In this document: piece by piece, positions 15,738 to 23,857 of the stretch | Position numbering within the stretch: position 1 is the stretch's first letter | Layout of the letters: each line of letters begins with the position of its first letter | Origin: Microcaldota archaeon | GTDB lineage: Archaea; Micrarchaeota; Micrarchaeia; Micrarchaeales; Micrarchaeaceae | Direction: 5' to 3' | NCBI GenBank assembly: GCA_021816885.1 | Contig: JAKAWS010000002.1 | Coordinates: 1 to 64,000 of the forward strand | DNA: 64,000 nucleotides | Position numbers and translations under genes: made by a program | The notes under the pieces: generated by a model | The model's input: only the letters and a program-made list of their open reading frames with translations | Told to the model about the DNA's origin: nothing | The model's database searches: none

Positions 15738-16958
15738 TTAGAGATAAGCAGTTATTCTTCTCTGGAGGAACAGTTTCTTTAGAATAACGCTGTTTTTTGT
15801 CCACTCCTTCGCCGAGATATCAAACATCTTCGACACCAAGCCAAGTATATCGGACTCGTTCGCGACGATTGGCTGCCCCTCCAATGCCTCCCTGACGTGC
15901 TCTCTCACGTTCCAAACTCCTACCGGCATCACATAACCGTCGTGCACCTCCCTCAATATGAGCACCCGTCCCTGTACTTTTTTCTTAGAAAGCTTCTCCG
16001 CTACGGCAAGTCTTGCTGCATAATAGCAGCCCCCTATCTCGGCATAGCCCTTCTTCCCCTCAAATCCCTCTGCCGAAGAGAATATCGATACTTCATTCGG
16101 GTTTTCGTTCCATGTAGTGTTAGGATACCAAGCCTCTATCGATTCGTATTCCCATGTTCCGGGCATCACGATTATCATCCACCTGTTATCGAGTGATATG
16201 TGTCTGTAAATCTCTATATGGTCGATAGTGTCCATATATTTGACTCGGGAAAGAATGGATTTCGATACTGTGTCGTCCACAGCCGTTATGCTCCATCTAG
16301 TTGGAACGAGCCTTCTATGCTTCCCTGCGCCAAACATCCCTGCAGAGAGCGCTCTGCTTATCTTGGACACACTGACTCCTCTCCCATACAGATCTATGAC
16401 AGCGTCCGATGCATGCATGTCCGTATCCTCATACCTGCTCTCCAGCTTTCTATCGGTGCTCACATTGGATATCTGCATATCCGAAAGGATGCCGCTGAAG
16501 CCGAACGGTTCTACCACATCATGCTTGTCCTTTTTGTACTGGCTGACCTTTGCAAGTCTCATCTCAGAATCGACAGGATTGTCTGCCATTGCCAGCTCGG
16601 TTATGCTGTCCATTCTCCTATCCTCTCCAAACCTTTTCACGTCTGTCACGAACATCCCCCTCACTAGCTTGAATCTTATCGCGAAAATCTCAGATATGCT
16701 CATCGACCTCCACATTTCAGGAGAGCTAAGGAGGGAGGTATTCCCAAATTCTCTTGGTACCATAGGCCCCGCAAAAACCTTCGGATACCCGTATCTTCCT
16801 ATGAATATGTCGGTCGGAGATGCGCCTTCCACATCCCTGTAAGCGAGCATCCTTTCTGCGTTCATCTTGTAATATTTGGATATCATGCTGGAATCCCGCA
16901 TGTTTCTGTAGACATCCGTAGAGCGCCTGACCTTCACTATCTGAGAAACCCCATCCAT
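15738..16958 (-). CDS. nreA: DNA repair protein NreA with C-terminal PCNA-binding motif
   Basis: A 406-aa archaeal protein acting in DNA-damage repair through PCNA. Recognisable segments: FIGRYGYPKVFAGPMVP, MWRSMSISEIFAIRFKLVRG, VPTRWSITAVDDTVSKSI, MPGTWEYESIEAWYP and GGCYYAARLAVAEKL. The extreme C-terminus QRRITAYL fits a PIP box (Q-x-x-I-x-x-Y-L) and is a known feature of NreA proteins. A TATA box (atataaat) is about 25 nt upstream of the ATG on this strand. It is divergent from the M24 peptidase gene at 17046. Confidence 0.88.
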   Translation of the reverse strand: MDGVSQIVKVRRSTDVYRNMRDSSMISKYYKMNAERMLAYRDVEGASPTDIFIGRYGYPKVFAGPMVPREFGNTSLLSSPEMWRSMSISEIFAIRFKLVRGMFVTDVKRFGEDRRMDSITELAMADNPVDSEMRLAKVSQYKKDKHDVVEPFGFSGILSDMQISNVSTDRKLESRYEDTDMHASDAVIDLYGRGVSVSKISRALSAGMFGAGKHRRLVPTRWSITAVDDTVSKSILSRVKYMDTIDHIEIYRHISLDNRWMIIVMPGTWEYESIEAWYPNTTWNENPNEVSIFSSAEGFEGKKGYAEIGGCYYAARLAVAEKLSKKKVQGRVLILREVHDGYVMPVGVWNVREHVREALEGQPIVANESDILGLVSKMFDISAKEWTKNSVILKKLFLQRRITAYL

Positions 16959-17045
16959 AAAAGAAAATACGCAATCTGGTATTTATATGTTAACGCAAGT
17001 AAACCCCGATTTTCGGATCGTGGATGGATTGCACAGATATGCATT

Positions 17046-18158
17046 GTGGCAAGGTATAAAAATATGCAATTCACTGGCAATAACGGTGTCTACATCGGCA
17101 ATCTGAAGAGGAAGCTTCGTTCTGTATTCAAGGATGCGAGTTACGACACACTTCTTATAATGAACACAGGCCAGCAGGACAGCAACTTCAAATACCTGAC
17201 GGGTTTCACAAGCGGGATATTCGAACAGACGATTCTTATCGCTATGCCGGACAGGGCGGTCCTTCTCGTAAGCAGACTTGAAGAGGAGACCGCAAGGCTC
17301 CAGGCCGGCAATGCGATCGAGGTGATATGTGTCGACCGCAGGACCGAAGAGAAAGAACTCAAATCGCTCATCGGCAAGAAGCTCGGTATAAATGCCTCTT
17401 TTCTTCCAGTCTCGTATGCAAGACGCATATCCAAGATAATCGGCACAAAACGTCTGGTCGACGCTTCGCCTAACCTTCAAATTGCTCGTAGCATAAAGGA
17501 CGTTGACGAGGTAAATCTTATAAGAAAGGCGGTCAGCATTACTGAGCGAGCGATTGCCGATACCCTAAATGGCCTTGAAGAAGGGCAGACAGAAGCTGAA
17601 GTCGCTTCCATATTCGAATTCAACCAGGCAAAGCTAGGTGCGAAGCCATCGTTCCCGTCCATCGTGGCATTCGGTGCCAATGCCTCGATGCCGCACTACA
17701 TGCCCGGCAAGAAAAAGCTGGAGAGGAACACAGGCGTACTTCTCGATGTGGGCGGAGTCCACCAAAATTACTGTTCCGACATAAGCCGGACCATAATCTT
17801 TAAGCCAGACAAAAATTCAAAAAGTCATGCAAGATTATCCGAAATGATTGATGTAGTGAAAGAGTCCCAGATGCTTGCGCTTGCGGAAATGTACGCGGGA
17901 AACAGCGCAGCCGCGCCCCACGCCGCCGCAGCAAACCATATCGACTCATACAAAGGCGGCATATACAAAGGAAGGTTCATACACGCCCTCGGGCACAGTA
18001 TAGGAATAGATGTTCATGACGGCCAGACTATCCCTTCAGGCATAAAACTCGCGAAGAATATGGTGTTCAGCGATGAACCAGGAATTTACCTGCCGGGATT
18101 TGGCGGAGTAAGGTTCGAAGATGATGTGCTTATAGGGAAAACCGCCAGCTTCCTCTGA
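17046..18158 (+). CDS. M24 family metallopeptidase, Xaa-Pro aminopeptidase/dipeptidase type
   Basis: A 370-aa cytoplasmic enzyme likely removing N-terminal residues before proline or splitting Xaa-Pro dipeptides. It has an N-terminal creatinase-like domain (to about 145) and a pita-bread catalytic domain with the five metal ligands D234, D245 (CSDISRT), H317 (HALGHSIG), E344 (SDEPGIY) and E358 (VRFEDD), plus H217. The frame opens with GTG at 17046. An ATG seven codons later (17064) is an equally good start, and the TATA-like ggtataaaaat covers this stretch, so the true start may be the later one. The start was left at the longest frame. Confidence 0.88.
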   Translation: MARYKNMQFTGNNGVYIGNLKRKLRSVFKDASYDTLLIMNTGQQDSNFKYLTGFTSGIFEQTILIAMPDRAVLLVSRLEEETARLQAGNAIEVICVDRRTEEKELKSLIGKKLGINASFLPVSYARRISKIIGTKRLVDASPNLQIARSIKDVDEVNLIRKAVSITERAIADTLNGLEEGQTEAEVASIFEFNQAKLGAKPSFPSIVAFGANASMPHYMPGKKKLERNTGVLLDVGGVHQNYCSDISRTIIFKPDKNSKSHARLSEMIDVVKESQMLALAEMYAGNSAAAPHAAAANHIDSYKGGIYKGRFIHALGHSIGIDVHDGQTIPSGIKLAKNMVFSDEPGIYLPGFGGVRFEDDVLIGKTASFL

Positions 18159-19067
18159 TTATGTTGTAGCAATTATGCCATCTATAATTCCATTGACCCC
18201 GATTCCCCCTGTCGATCTTACCACTATCCTGTGACTGAGTATCGGCCTAGCCAGTTTCTTTATGTCGTCCATACTTACCTCATTTCTTCCCTCTATCATC
18301 GCCCTGGCCTTGCCTGCCTTTAGGAAGCTTATCTCCGCCCTAGGGCTTCCTCCCATAACAACATGTATATCTACCCTTGTCTGATTCACCACATTCGTTA
18401 TGTATTTAAGTATCTCTTCAGAGACCTTTATTTCAGATACCATCTTTTGCATCTCCAATATATCGCTTATCGAAAGTACGCGCTCTACATTTGCCTCCAC
18501 AGGTTTCTCCTTTATCCTAAGCATCTCTATCTCCTCTTCCACGCTGGGATATCCTACTTCTATTCTCATAAGAAAGCGGTCTGCGAGAACCTTTGGTATG
18601 GGTATCGTGCCTTCTACATTCAATGGGTTCTGTGTCGCAAAGGCTATGAACGGCCGCTTCAGCGGTATCGTCGAGTCCCCAAGAGTAACCTGCCTTTCCT
18701 CAAGCGCCTCCAGAAGCGCGCTTGCGGTCCTCTGCGGTGCTCTGTTGAGCTCGTCTATGAGCAGTATGTTCGTGAATATGGGACCTCTCTTCACCTGGAC
18801 CTGATGGTTGCTGTCTACGTAAGCGTATCCTACAATATCTTTGAATTCTAGGTCAGATGTTCCCTGCACCCTCCCGAAGTCCGCCTGCACTGCGTCAGCC
18901 ATGGCCTTTGCCATAGTTGTCTTAGCAACTCCAGGAACTCCCTCCAGCAGGGCATGTCCGTCCGCTACCAGAGATATGAACATGAGTTTAAGCACCTCTT
19001 CCTTTCCAGAGATTCTCTTCCTTACCTGTTCTATCACTGACTCATAAGCCCTTTTTGGATCAACCAT
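18159..19067 (-). CDS. MoxR family AAA+ ATPase
   Basis: A 302-aa chaperone-like ATPase. Walker A is GVPGVAKTTMAKAMA (about 38-52), Walker B LLIDELNRAP (about 105-114), then FIAFATQNPLNVEGTIPIP (sensor 1) and the C-terminal helical lid (RAEISFLKAGKARAMIEGR). MoxR proteins usually act with a VWA-domain partner and a DUF58 protein; neither is adjacent here. Its stop abuts the convergent M24 peptidase stop. It is divergent from rpoF. Confidence 0.92.
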   Translation of the reverse strand: MVDPKRAYESVIEQVRKRISGKEEVLKLMFISLVADGHALLEGVPGVAKTTMAKAMADAVQADFGRVQGTSDLEFKDIVGYAYVDSNHQVQVKRGPIFTNILLIDELNRAPQRTASALLEALEERQVTLGDSTIPLKRPFIAFATQNPLNVEGTIPIPKVLADRFLMRIEVGYPSVEEEIEMLRIKEKPVEANVERVLSISDILEMQKMVSEIKVSEEILKYITNVVNQTRVDIHVVMGGSPRAEISFLKAGKARAMIEGRNEVSMDDIKKLARPILSHRIVVRSTGGIGVNGIIDGIIATT

Positions 19068-19158
19068 GGAATATCCCCGATGCTTTTATATTAGTGGCTA
19101 CGGAAGGTATTTATAATCGCATTAGCAACTAATACTGATATATAATTCAAAACAAAGA

Positions 19159-19494
19159 ATGATGCATATGATAGGCAAGGAAGCTAAAGAGAAAGGGTAC
19201 GCCAATATAGAGGATGTCTACGATATACTCAAGTCAAGGAAGCCCGCCGAGCTAAAGTACGAGCAGCAGGTAGTGCTAGATTATGTCACAAAGTTCAAAG
19301 CCAACAAGAAGATGTACACAAAAGTGAGCTCTATACTTGAAGACACCGACCTCCCAGAATCGATAAAATCCAAGATTTTGGAAGTGCTTCCAAAGAGCGA
19401 ATCGCTGCTTAAACAGATACTCGCCAGTGAGAAAGTCTCGATGCCTGACGAGAAAAGAGCGGAACTCTTGAAAGCAATATCCGAGAATGCATAG
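19159..19494 (+). CDS. rpoF: DNA-directed RNA polymerase subunit F (Rpb4 homologue)
   Basis: A 111-aa subunit that forms the RNA polymerase stalk with subunit E' (Rpb7), whose gene is at 63291-63887. Rpb4-type sequence: ANIEDVYDILKSRKPAELKYEQQVVLDYV and the C-terminal helical part MPDEKRAELLKAISENA. TATA elements (atttataatc, gatatataattc) precede it. Given their distance, the third methionine (19168, MIGKEAK) could be the real leaderless start. It is followed 39 bp later by DUF655, the usual archaeal pairing. Confidence 0.9.
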   Translation: MMHMIGKEAKEKGYANIEDVYDILKSRKPAELKYEQQVVLDYVTKFKANKKMYTKVSSILEDTDLPESIKSKILEVLPKSESLLKQILASEKVSMPDEKRAELLKAISENA

Positions 19495-19533
19495 GTATAG
19501 TGTTTTGATGCTTGTAAAAGAGATGGTCTGGAA

Positions 19534-20118
19534 ATGTACGAGGAGAAGAAAGAGGAATACGCAATTGTGCTTGACTTCATGTCTACTGGGAAGTCTTTCT
19601 CTACGCGCGCAGACCCTATAGTGCAGGTAATAGGCGAGGACTTCTTTACACTTCTTGAGGCAGTCCCAAAGGAAGGAACCACGGTATCTATAGGAGAAAG
19701 GGTCTATATAGGGAAGGAGAACCGCGACAAGATATCGTTGATAAAGGCAAGAGTTCCATTCTCACAGCTCACAGAGACAGCCAAATCATCCCTGCCGGAT
19801 ACGCTTACCAGAATAATACGGGACCACGAGAAAAGATTCTCAGATTTCTTCAATGACGCAGGACCGTTGAACATACGCGAACACTCCCTAGAGTTGCTTC
19901 CCGGAATAGGTAAAAAGAACCTGAATGCGATAATCGTCGCAAGGAAACAGAAAAGGTTTGAAGACTTCGCAGACATCTCGGCACGCGTATCATTCATACA
20001 GGATCCGGCGAAGATGATATCGAGAAGGGTAATGGCAGAGCTTGAAGGCACGGAAAGATTCTACCTGTTCACAAAGCCGTATCAGCCAAGGCCGCAAGGC
20101 TACGGACACAGAATGTAG
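19534..20118 (+). CDS. DUF655 family nucleic-acid-binding protein
   Basis: A 194-aa protein. An N-terminal OB-like part (YAIVLDFMSTGKSF … VGERVYIGKENRDKI) is followed by a helix-hairpin-helix region (LLPGIGKKNLNAIIVARKQK, about 126-145) and an ISARVSFIQDPAKMI segment. DUF655 proteins are archaeal, mostly next to rpoF and L21e, and are thought to bind RNA or DNA in translation or transcription. Here L21e is 3 kb away across an AT-rich island. Confidence 0.9.
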   Translation: MYEEKKEEYAIVLDFMSTGKSFSTRADPIVQVIGEDFFTLLEAVPKEGTTVSIGERVYIGKENRDKISLIKARVPFSQLTETAKSSLPDTLTRIIRDHEKRFSDFFNDAGPLNIREHSLELLPGIGKKNLNAIIVARKQKRFEDFADISARVSFIQDPAKMISRRVMAELEGTERFYLFTKPYQPRPQGYGHRM

Positions 20119-20144
20119 AGCAACAGCAGTTCAAAACAGCAAAA

Positions 20145-20534
20145 TTATTTGTTAGGATGCAAACCTATGGGGTGTTTTTCCACCCCTCTAACTCTTTTAG
20201 ATAGGTGCACTAAACTGAAGTACAATTTCATTAACCTCACAAAAGCAATGTGCTCTTTGAGGGTGTTATTTGCCCTAAACTTACCTAAAATCATCATGCT
20301 CTTTGTTGCAGAGTTTGGACATACGGCATATGCGCTCTTTAGAATAGGATAAACGGCTTTGAAACCAGATTTGGTATCTATCCACCATTTTTCACTACTT
20401 TCCGGAATGGAAAAGATAAAATAGCTAAAGAATTTTGCGAGTTTAGATCCAACGATTCCTAAGTCTGTCACCGTACCTATACGTCTGATTGTTTTTGTAT
20501 CATTTATTTTCAAGGCAGCTACTAGCTCTTTCAT
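20145..20534 (-). CDS. Unknown protein with likely 5' frameshift
   Basis: A 129-aa basic protein with no family I recognise (FSIPESSEKWWIDTKSGFKA, VCPNSATKSMMILGKF). The annotated ATG has no convincing ribosome-binding site. The same frame stays open 78 bp further upstream (to 20612) and encodes a coherent extension, …KVFELLNKAIAVTPCPACKHE, with a CPxC pair, but that extension has no start codon. A GTG at 20620 lies just where a TATA box (20641-20650) would place a leaderless start, in the other frame. A single-base shift in the tcaaaacaaa run (20602-20611) would join them. It could be a frameshifted gene, a sequence error or real recoding. Confidence 0.5.
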   Translation of the reverse strand: MKELVAALKINDTKTIRRIGTVTDLGIVGSKLAKFFSYFIFSIPESSEKWWIDTKSGFKAVYPILKSAYAVCPNSATKSMMILGKFRANNTLKEHIAFVRLMKLYFSLVHLSKRVRGVEKHPIGLHPNK

Positions 20535-20653
20535 CTCATGCTTACATGCTGGGCAAGGCGTTACTGCGATCGCCTTGTTTAGCAGCTCAAAAACCTTTGG
20601 ATTTGTTTTGATCTAATCACCTTATCTAAATACGCGTTAAAATATATAAAAGC

Positions 20654-20679
20654 CTGCGACCCCGATTAAGGGGTCACAG
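20654..20679 (-). terminator. Stem-loop terminator after the 36-aa Cys-rich gene
   Basis: GACCCC-TTAATC-GGGGTC on the minus strand, with the stem extended by G-U, C-G, A-U and G-C pairs. It is followed by cTTTTATATATTTT. The stem plus U-rich run fits termination of the gene at 20684-20794. The T-rich part doubles as the TATA box of the next gene. Confidence 0.6.
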
Positions 20680-20683
20680 CTTT

Positions 20684-20794
20684 TCATTTCGATACAGGTG
20701 TACCAGATATCCCTGCACCATGACAGTCGTCGCATTCCTTGCCGCATTCCTGACAGCTGTCTTCTACCTTCCCTACTCTTTCTATGTTTTCCAT
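20684..20794 (-). CDS. 36-aa cysteine-rich microprotein
   Basis: Read directly from the minus strand: MENIERVGKVEDSCQECGKE followed by CDDCHGAG… ending VSK. Four cysteines in C14-x2-C17-x3-C21-x2-C24, plus H25, form a compact possible Zn- or Fe-S-binding knuckle. Support: a GGTGA ribosome-binding site 6 nt before the ATG, a TATA-like tttatagttat about 20-30 nt upstream, and a strong stem-loop terminator right after the stop. The CxxC pair also occurs in the possible N-terminal extension of the next gene. Function unknown. Confidence 0.55.
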   Translation of the reverse strand: MENIERVGKVEDSCQECGKECDDCHGAGISGTPVSK

Positions 20795-20938
20795 CTATTT
20801 CACCATTATAACTATAAAGACCTAATTATTTAAAGCTATTGCAAATAATTATATTAAAAGCATATTTTATTATAAAAAATATAAAACTATATAACAAAAT
20901 ATACAAATATTTATAAATATTTTTATATAATATTAAAT

Positions 20939-21994
20939 ATGGCAATGCAGACAGGGGACAGAGAAAGGGTGCAAAAGCGTCTCGCCGCAATTTTGTTTAA
21001 AAAACTATATTTAGATTCAAGAGAAACGATAAGCAAGATAGTAAAAGATACCGCGATATCCCATCATACAATATCAAAATATCTCAGAGAATATGAACAA
21101 AAATATGATTTATCCTATACTTTGGATATAGATCCCATCGCGCTCGGGTTTTCCGAAGAAAGAATACTTGCAATTAAATTTGACGATCCTCCAAAAATAG
21201 AACTACTAAAAAAGGTTTTAGGAAATGATATTTATGTACAAAATGCTTATTTATCAAACGGGGATTTTGATCTAATAATACATGTTTTAGGTCCAAACAC
21301 AATTGAATATGGCCATTGGGAATTTAAGCTTAGGGTTGGGTTTTCCAAATACAAACCAAAAATTAGCACCTCCGTTATAAATCATACTGTAGAAGGATTT
21401 TTACCTATAAAAAGTAAGATTATAAATAAAAGTAAGAATATAAATGCCACAGAAAAAACCGTGCTTGGTGCCCTGATTAAAAACTCCCGCACTAGACTTA
21501 AAGATCTTGAGAAGCTAACAAACCTCTCTCAGATGCAAGTATTATACACAATGAAAAAACTAAAAAAAGATGGCAAAATAAAAAAATTTAGTACTTTAGT
21601 ACAAAACACCAACAAAAAGATGTTTTTATTTTATGGTATTACTTACACGCCAAATATCAATCACCACAGACTAAGTCTATTGCCTTTTATGGATGGGGTA
21701 ATAAATGCCGAAAAAGAAAATGATATTACAACTGATTACTCTATTATCTGTGATACCTCAGGCCATTTCGATTCAGTCTATTTTTGTAATTTTGCAGACG
21801 GCCAAGCGCTAAATGAAAGAGGCGCATTGTTATTGAAGGAAACATGGAAAGCCGAACAACCAGAATTCAAGCAATGTATCTTAACCGAATTAGTTACCGG
21901 TAAGTGGCCTTTTAACAAGAATGGCTATTATAATTGGAAACGCGAAAGGGATAATATAATAAATAAACCAGTTAAATTTGATTTATATCAATAA
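20939..21994 (+). CDS. Lrp/AsnC-like transcription regulator with two HTH domains
   Basis: A 351-aa predicted DNA-binding protein. The N-terminal HTH (ISKIVKDTAISHHTISKYLR, about 33-52) is followed by an Lrp-like segment (YDLSYTLDIDPIALGFSEER …). A second HTH (LGALIKNSRTRLKDLEKLTN, about 175-194) and a C-terminal ligand-type domain follow. The same order (HTH, sensor, HTH, sensor) is found in the protein at 37148-38461, so they are divergent paralogues. Base composition is strikingly AT-rich, as is the 140-bp upstream region, unlike the flanking housekeeping genes. It is convergent with the gene at 22020. Confidence 0.7.
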   Translation: MAMQTGDRERVQKRLAAILFKKLYLDSRETISKIVKDTAISHHTISKYLREYEQKYDLSYTLDIDPIALGFSEERILAIKFDDPPKIELLKKVLGNDIYVQNAYLSNGDFDLIIHVLGPNTIEYGHWEFKLRVGFSKYKPKISTSVINHTVEGFLPIKSKIINKSKNINATEKTVLGALIKNSRTRLKDLEKLTNLSQMQVLYTMKKLKKDGKIKKFSTLVQNTNKKMFLFYGITYTPNINHHRLSLLPFMDGVINAEKENDITTDYSIICDTSGHFDSVYFCNFADGQALNERGALLLKETWKAEQPEFKQCILTELVTGKWPFNKNGYYNWKRERDNIINKPVKFDLYQ

Positions 21995-22019
21995 GTAGTA
22001 CCCTGCCTAGCACCTTATA

Positions 22020-22349
22020 CTATTTGCCTTTTTCTATATTATTGAGGTTCTTGCGTATGCTATCAATTGGGCTTTCTATAAATAAACTTAATACTGCACT
22101 TCTAGCATACTCATATGAATCTTTGATTTGTTCTATATTCTCTGTAGGCAGTGCTTTGTTGTTATCTTTAGAGGTATAAACAAAACCTATTTTAAACCAT
22201 AATTCATCTATTTTTTCTTTTGATAGATTGCGTATCCTAACAACCCAATCTTCTAATTCTTTACTAGATAATTTTTCGCGGTACTCATTTGTTCTAACAA
22301 TAAATCCCATACCTTCTTTGGTCTCTATATCATTTTTCTTCTTTTCCAT
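22020..22349 (-). CDS. Unknown protein of the IDELWF/KDNNKAL family (copy 1)
   Basis: 109 aa from the ATG at 22349; the frame is open to 22382. It shares with the protein at 27715-28089 the segments NE(Y/F)REKL, RIRxL, IDELWF, GFVY and KDNNKAL, and a similar helical C-terminus ending in L-x-x-IE. AT-rich like its neighbour. The start overlaps the end of the upstream gene (22330-22743) by 20 bp, so the two form an operon. No function is recognisable. A two-gene operon in an island is compatible with a toxin-antitoxin or defence pair, but nothing in the sequence proves it. Confidence 0.65.
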   Translation of the reverse strand: MEKKKNDIETKEGMGFIVRTNEYREKLSSKELEDWVVRIRNLSKEKIDELWFKIGFVYTSKDNNKALPTENIEQIKDSYEYARSAVLSLFIESPIDSIRKNLNNIEKGK

Positions 22350-22743
22350 TTTTATCCCATGTTCTAGAACTATAATCATCATAGATATGAGTTACCGATT
22401 CATCTGATTTATACTCCAAAGTCATATGGTCTTTATCATCGTCTGTGTGTCCGGGGGGAGATTTATGCCTATCTGTAAATTTGATATCATCATCATTAAT
22501 ATCGGCTAATAATAATGGTTTGCGCCTTAAGTATTCGTCAAAGTTTATCTGCTTTGCTAAAGGCTCTAAGGCTTCCTTTTGATTGTATAGCTTTATAGAT
22601 GCAGTAGACAGTCTTGGATCAGTGGGTTTTACTTTGTCGATATCAGACTTTGTAATCTCTGCATCGTATCTGATGAGAGATATTACAGATTGTTTTCCCC
22701 TTATTGTACTTTCCTGTACTTTGCTGAAAGAAACCTGTTCCAC
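22330..22743 (-). CDS. Unknown acidic/charged protein, partner of copy 1
   Basis: A 137-aa hydrophilic protein with two parts: a basic-neutral N-terminal 80 residues (TIRGKQSVISLIRYDAEI, FDEYLRRKPLLLADI) and a highly charged, probably disordered C-terminal 50 (KSPPGHTDDDKDHM, DDYSSRTWDKNGKEEK). No family is recognised. It overlaps the following gene and is AT-rich. The second unknown-family gene at 27715 has no such partner beside it. Confidence 0.55.
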   Translation of the reverse strand: MEQVSFSKVQESTIRGKQSVISLIRYDAEITKSDIDKVKPTDPRLSTASIKLYNQKEALEPLAKQINFDEYLRRKPLLLADINDDDIKFTDRHKSPPGHTDDDKDHMTLEYKSDESVTHIYDDYSSRTWDKNGKEEK

Positions 22744-23045
22744 TTAACCACCACTTAATAATTAAAGTAAGAGTTTAATAAACTTATAATAATCCGACTT
22801 TTTTTAGGAAGTTGACATTTATATCTTTATCATCGGAACACAATGCAGGGAGATTATGGTGTCTACTATACTCACAAAACAGAAGAATGATGTAAACGTT
22901 TCCGGCTTCATATAGAGAGGAATAATACAGCAAAATGTGAGTTCAGTCGGAAGCTAAATAGACACAAAGATTCTACATACTCACGGAACCGTATCGGCCA
23001 AGACCCTAAGGATGCGACCGCCTGATGCAGTAAATGCCAAAACAC
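22744..23045. other. Non-coding stretch between island and L21e, with a possible rightward promoter
   Basis: No reading frame of substance. A TATA-like catttatatc (22817-22826) on the plus strand would start a transcript near 22850 running toward the 3' end of L21e. A 15-codon frame follows, then stop codons. A C-box-like atgatgt occurs but no matching D box, so I do not call a C/D RNA. A small RNA or the scar of the island boundary are both possible. Confidence 0.3.
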
Positions 23046-23369
23046 TCACTTACGCATCTTGATTTTCTGTTTGGTTATCCCTGGTCCAACAGCCTCTATA
23101 TGCGAGGCATGGACTACTAGTTTTCTTTTTGCGCCCATGCTGACGACTTCAACTACATACCCTCTCTTCCTTTTTTCGGTTATGACGCCTATCTTTCCCT
23201 TGTAGCGCGGATGCGGTATATTTCTCATATTTCCCTTAGGCACAATTGCCACATGCTGCCCTATCTCTAGATACTTTATCACGTCGCGGACGCGCTGCGC
23301 TGATGGCCGATGATGCCTTGAAAGGTTCCTGCTCCTTTTTGCGAACAGTCCTTTAGAACGTTTTACCAT
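23046..23369 (-). CDS. rpl21e: 50S ribosomal protein L21e
   Basis: A 107-aa large-subunit protein. It has the typical basic N-terminus VKRSKGLFAKRSRNLSRH, then GQHVAIVPKGNMRNIPHPRY (about 57-76), KGKIGVITEKRKRGYVVEV and the basic end KQKIKMRK. The length is normal for archaeal L21e. In many archaea it precedes rpoF and DUF655; here it has been separated from them by the AT-rich island 20145-22743. It is divergent from the TBP gene. Confidence 0.95.
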   Translation of the reverse strand: MVKRSKGLFAKRSRNLSRHHRPSAQRVRDVIKYLEIGQHVAIVPKGNMRNIPHPRYKGKIGVITEKRKRGYVVEVVSMGAKRKLVVHASHIEAVGPGITKQKIKMRK

Positions 23370-23452
23370 ATGAAAACCTCAATATCCTATATCCTCTATG
23401 TGTCGGATGCAGATACATACCTATAGAAATATATTTATAGATTGGGTTATTA

Positions 23453-23803
23453 ATGTGGGTGGGAAAACCCCGGGATGTTTTTACGTCAAACGATAACGCC
23501 AAGAGAGCGGTCAAGCTGAAACCTACTTACCGCATAGTCAACATAGTGGTTAAGGCTAACCTAGCGACAGATTTGGACCTGTACCTTCTTGGCAAACTTT
23601 CATTCGACATAGACTATGAGCCGGAGCAGTTTCCAGGAGCGATATTCAGAGTGCACGACCCCAAATCGACCATACTGATATTCAAGAACGGCAAGATAAT
23701 ATGCACCGGCACAAAACGGATGGCTGACGTCAAGCGCTCAGTGCAGAACGCTGTGGATTTGGTCAATAAGTACCTTGCGCAGAACCCACGCGCCGCAAAG
23801 TAA
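23453..23803 (+). CDS. tbp: Half-length TATA-binding protein (single TBP repeat)
   Basis: 116 aa containing one TBP repeat, where archaeal TBP normally has two (about 180-190 aa). Landmarks: YRIVNIVVKANL, YEPEQFPGAIFRV and STILIFKNGKIICTGTK, with both DNA-intercalating phenylalanines kept (F60 in QFPG, F77 in LIF). The repeat looks complete (about 26-108) and there is no second repeat in any frame downstream. It would have to homodimerise to form the saddle, or be an accessory paralogue of a normal TBP elsewhere. TATA box tatttatag (23431-23439) lies 14-20 nt upstream, so the GTG at 23459 is a possible leaderless start. Confidence 0.85.
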   Translation: MWVGKPRDVFTSNDNAKRAVKLKPTYRIVNIVVKANLATDLDLYLLGKLSFDIDYEPEQFPGAIFRVHDPKSTILIFKNGKIICTGTKRMADVKRSVQNAVDLVNKYLAQNPRAAK

Positions 23804-23831
23804 CTTTCTGTAAAAGCAGGAAACCACAAGG

Positions 23832-23839
23832 TTTAAATA
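23832..23839 (+). promoter_or_regulatory. TATA box for a candidate small RNA
   Basis: tttaaata, preceded by an A/C/G-rich element (aaccacaagg) that could serve as BRE. It lies downstream of the TBP stop, pointing toward the two-hairpin stretch 23858-23940. Confidence 0.4.
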
Positions 23840-23857
23840 CGGTTATGCTTATTACAC

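Noticed and set aside
22890-23040. C/D-box or RNase P RNA-like words (atgatgt, acagaagaatgat, ggcttcat)
   Set aside because: No matching D box at proper spacing and no consistent P-RNA helices; short words expected by chance.
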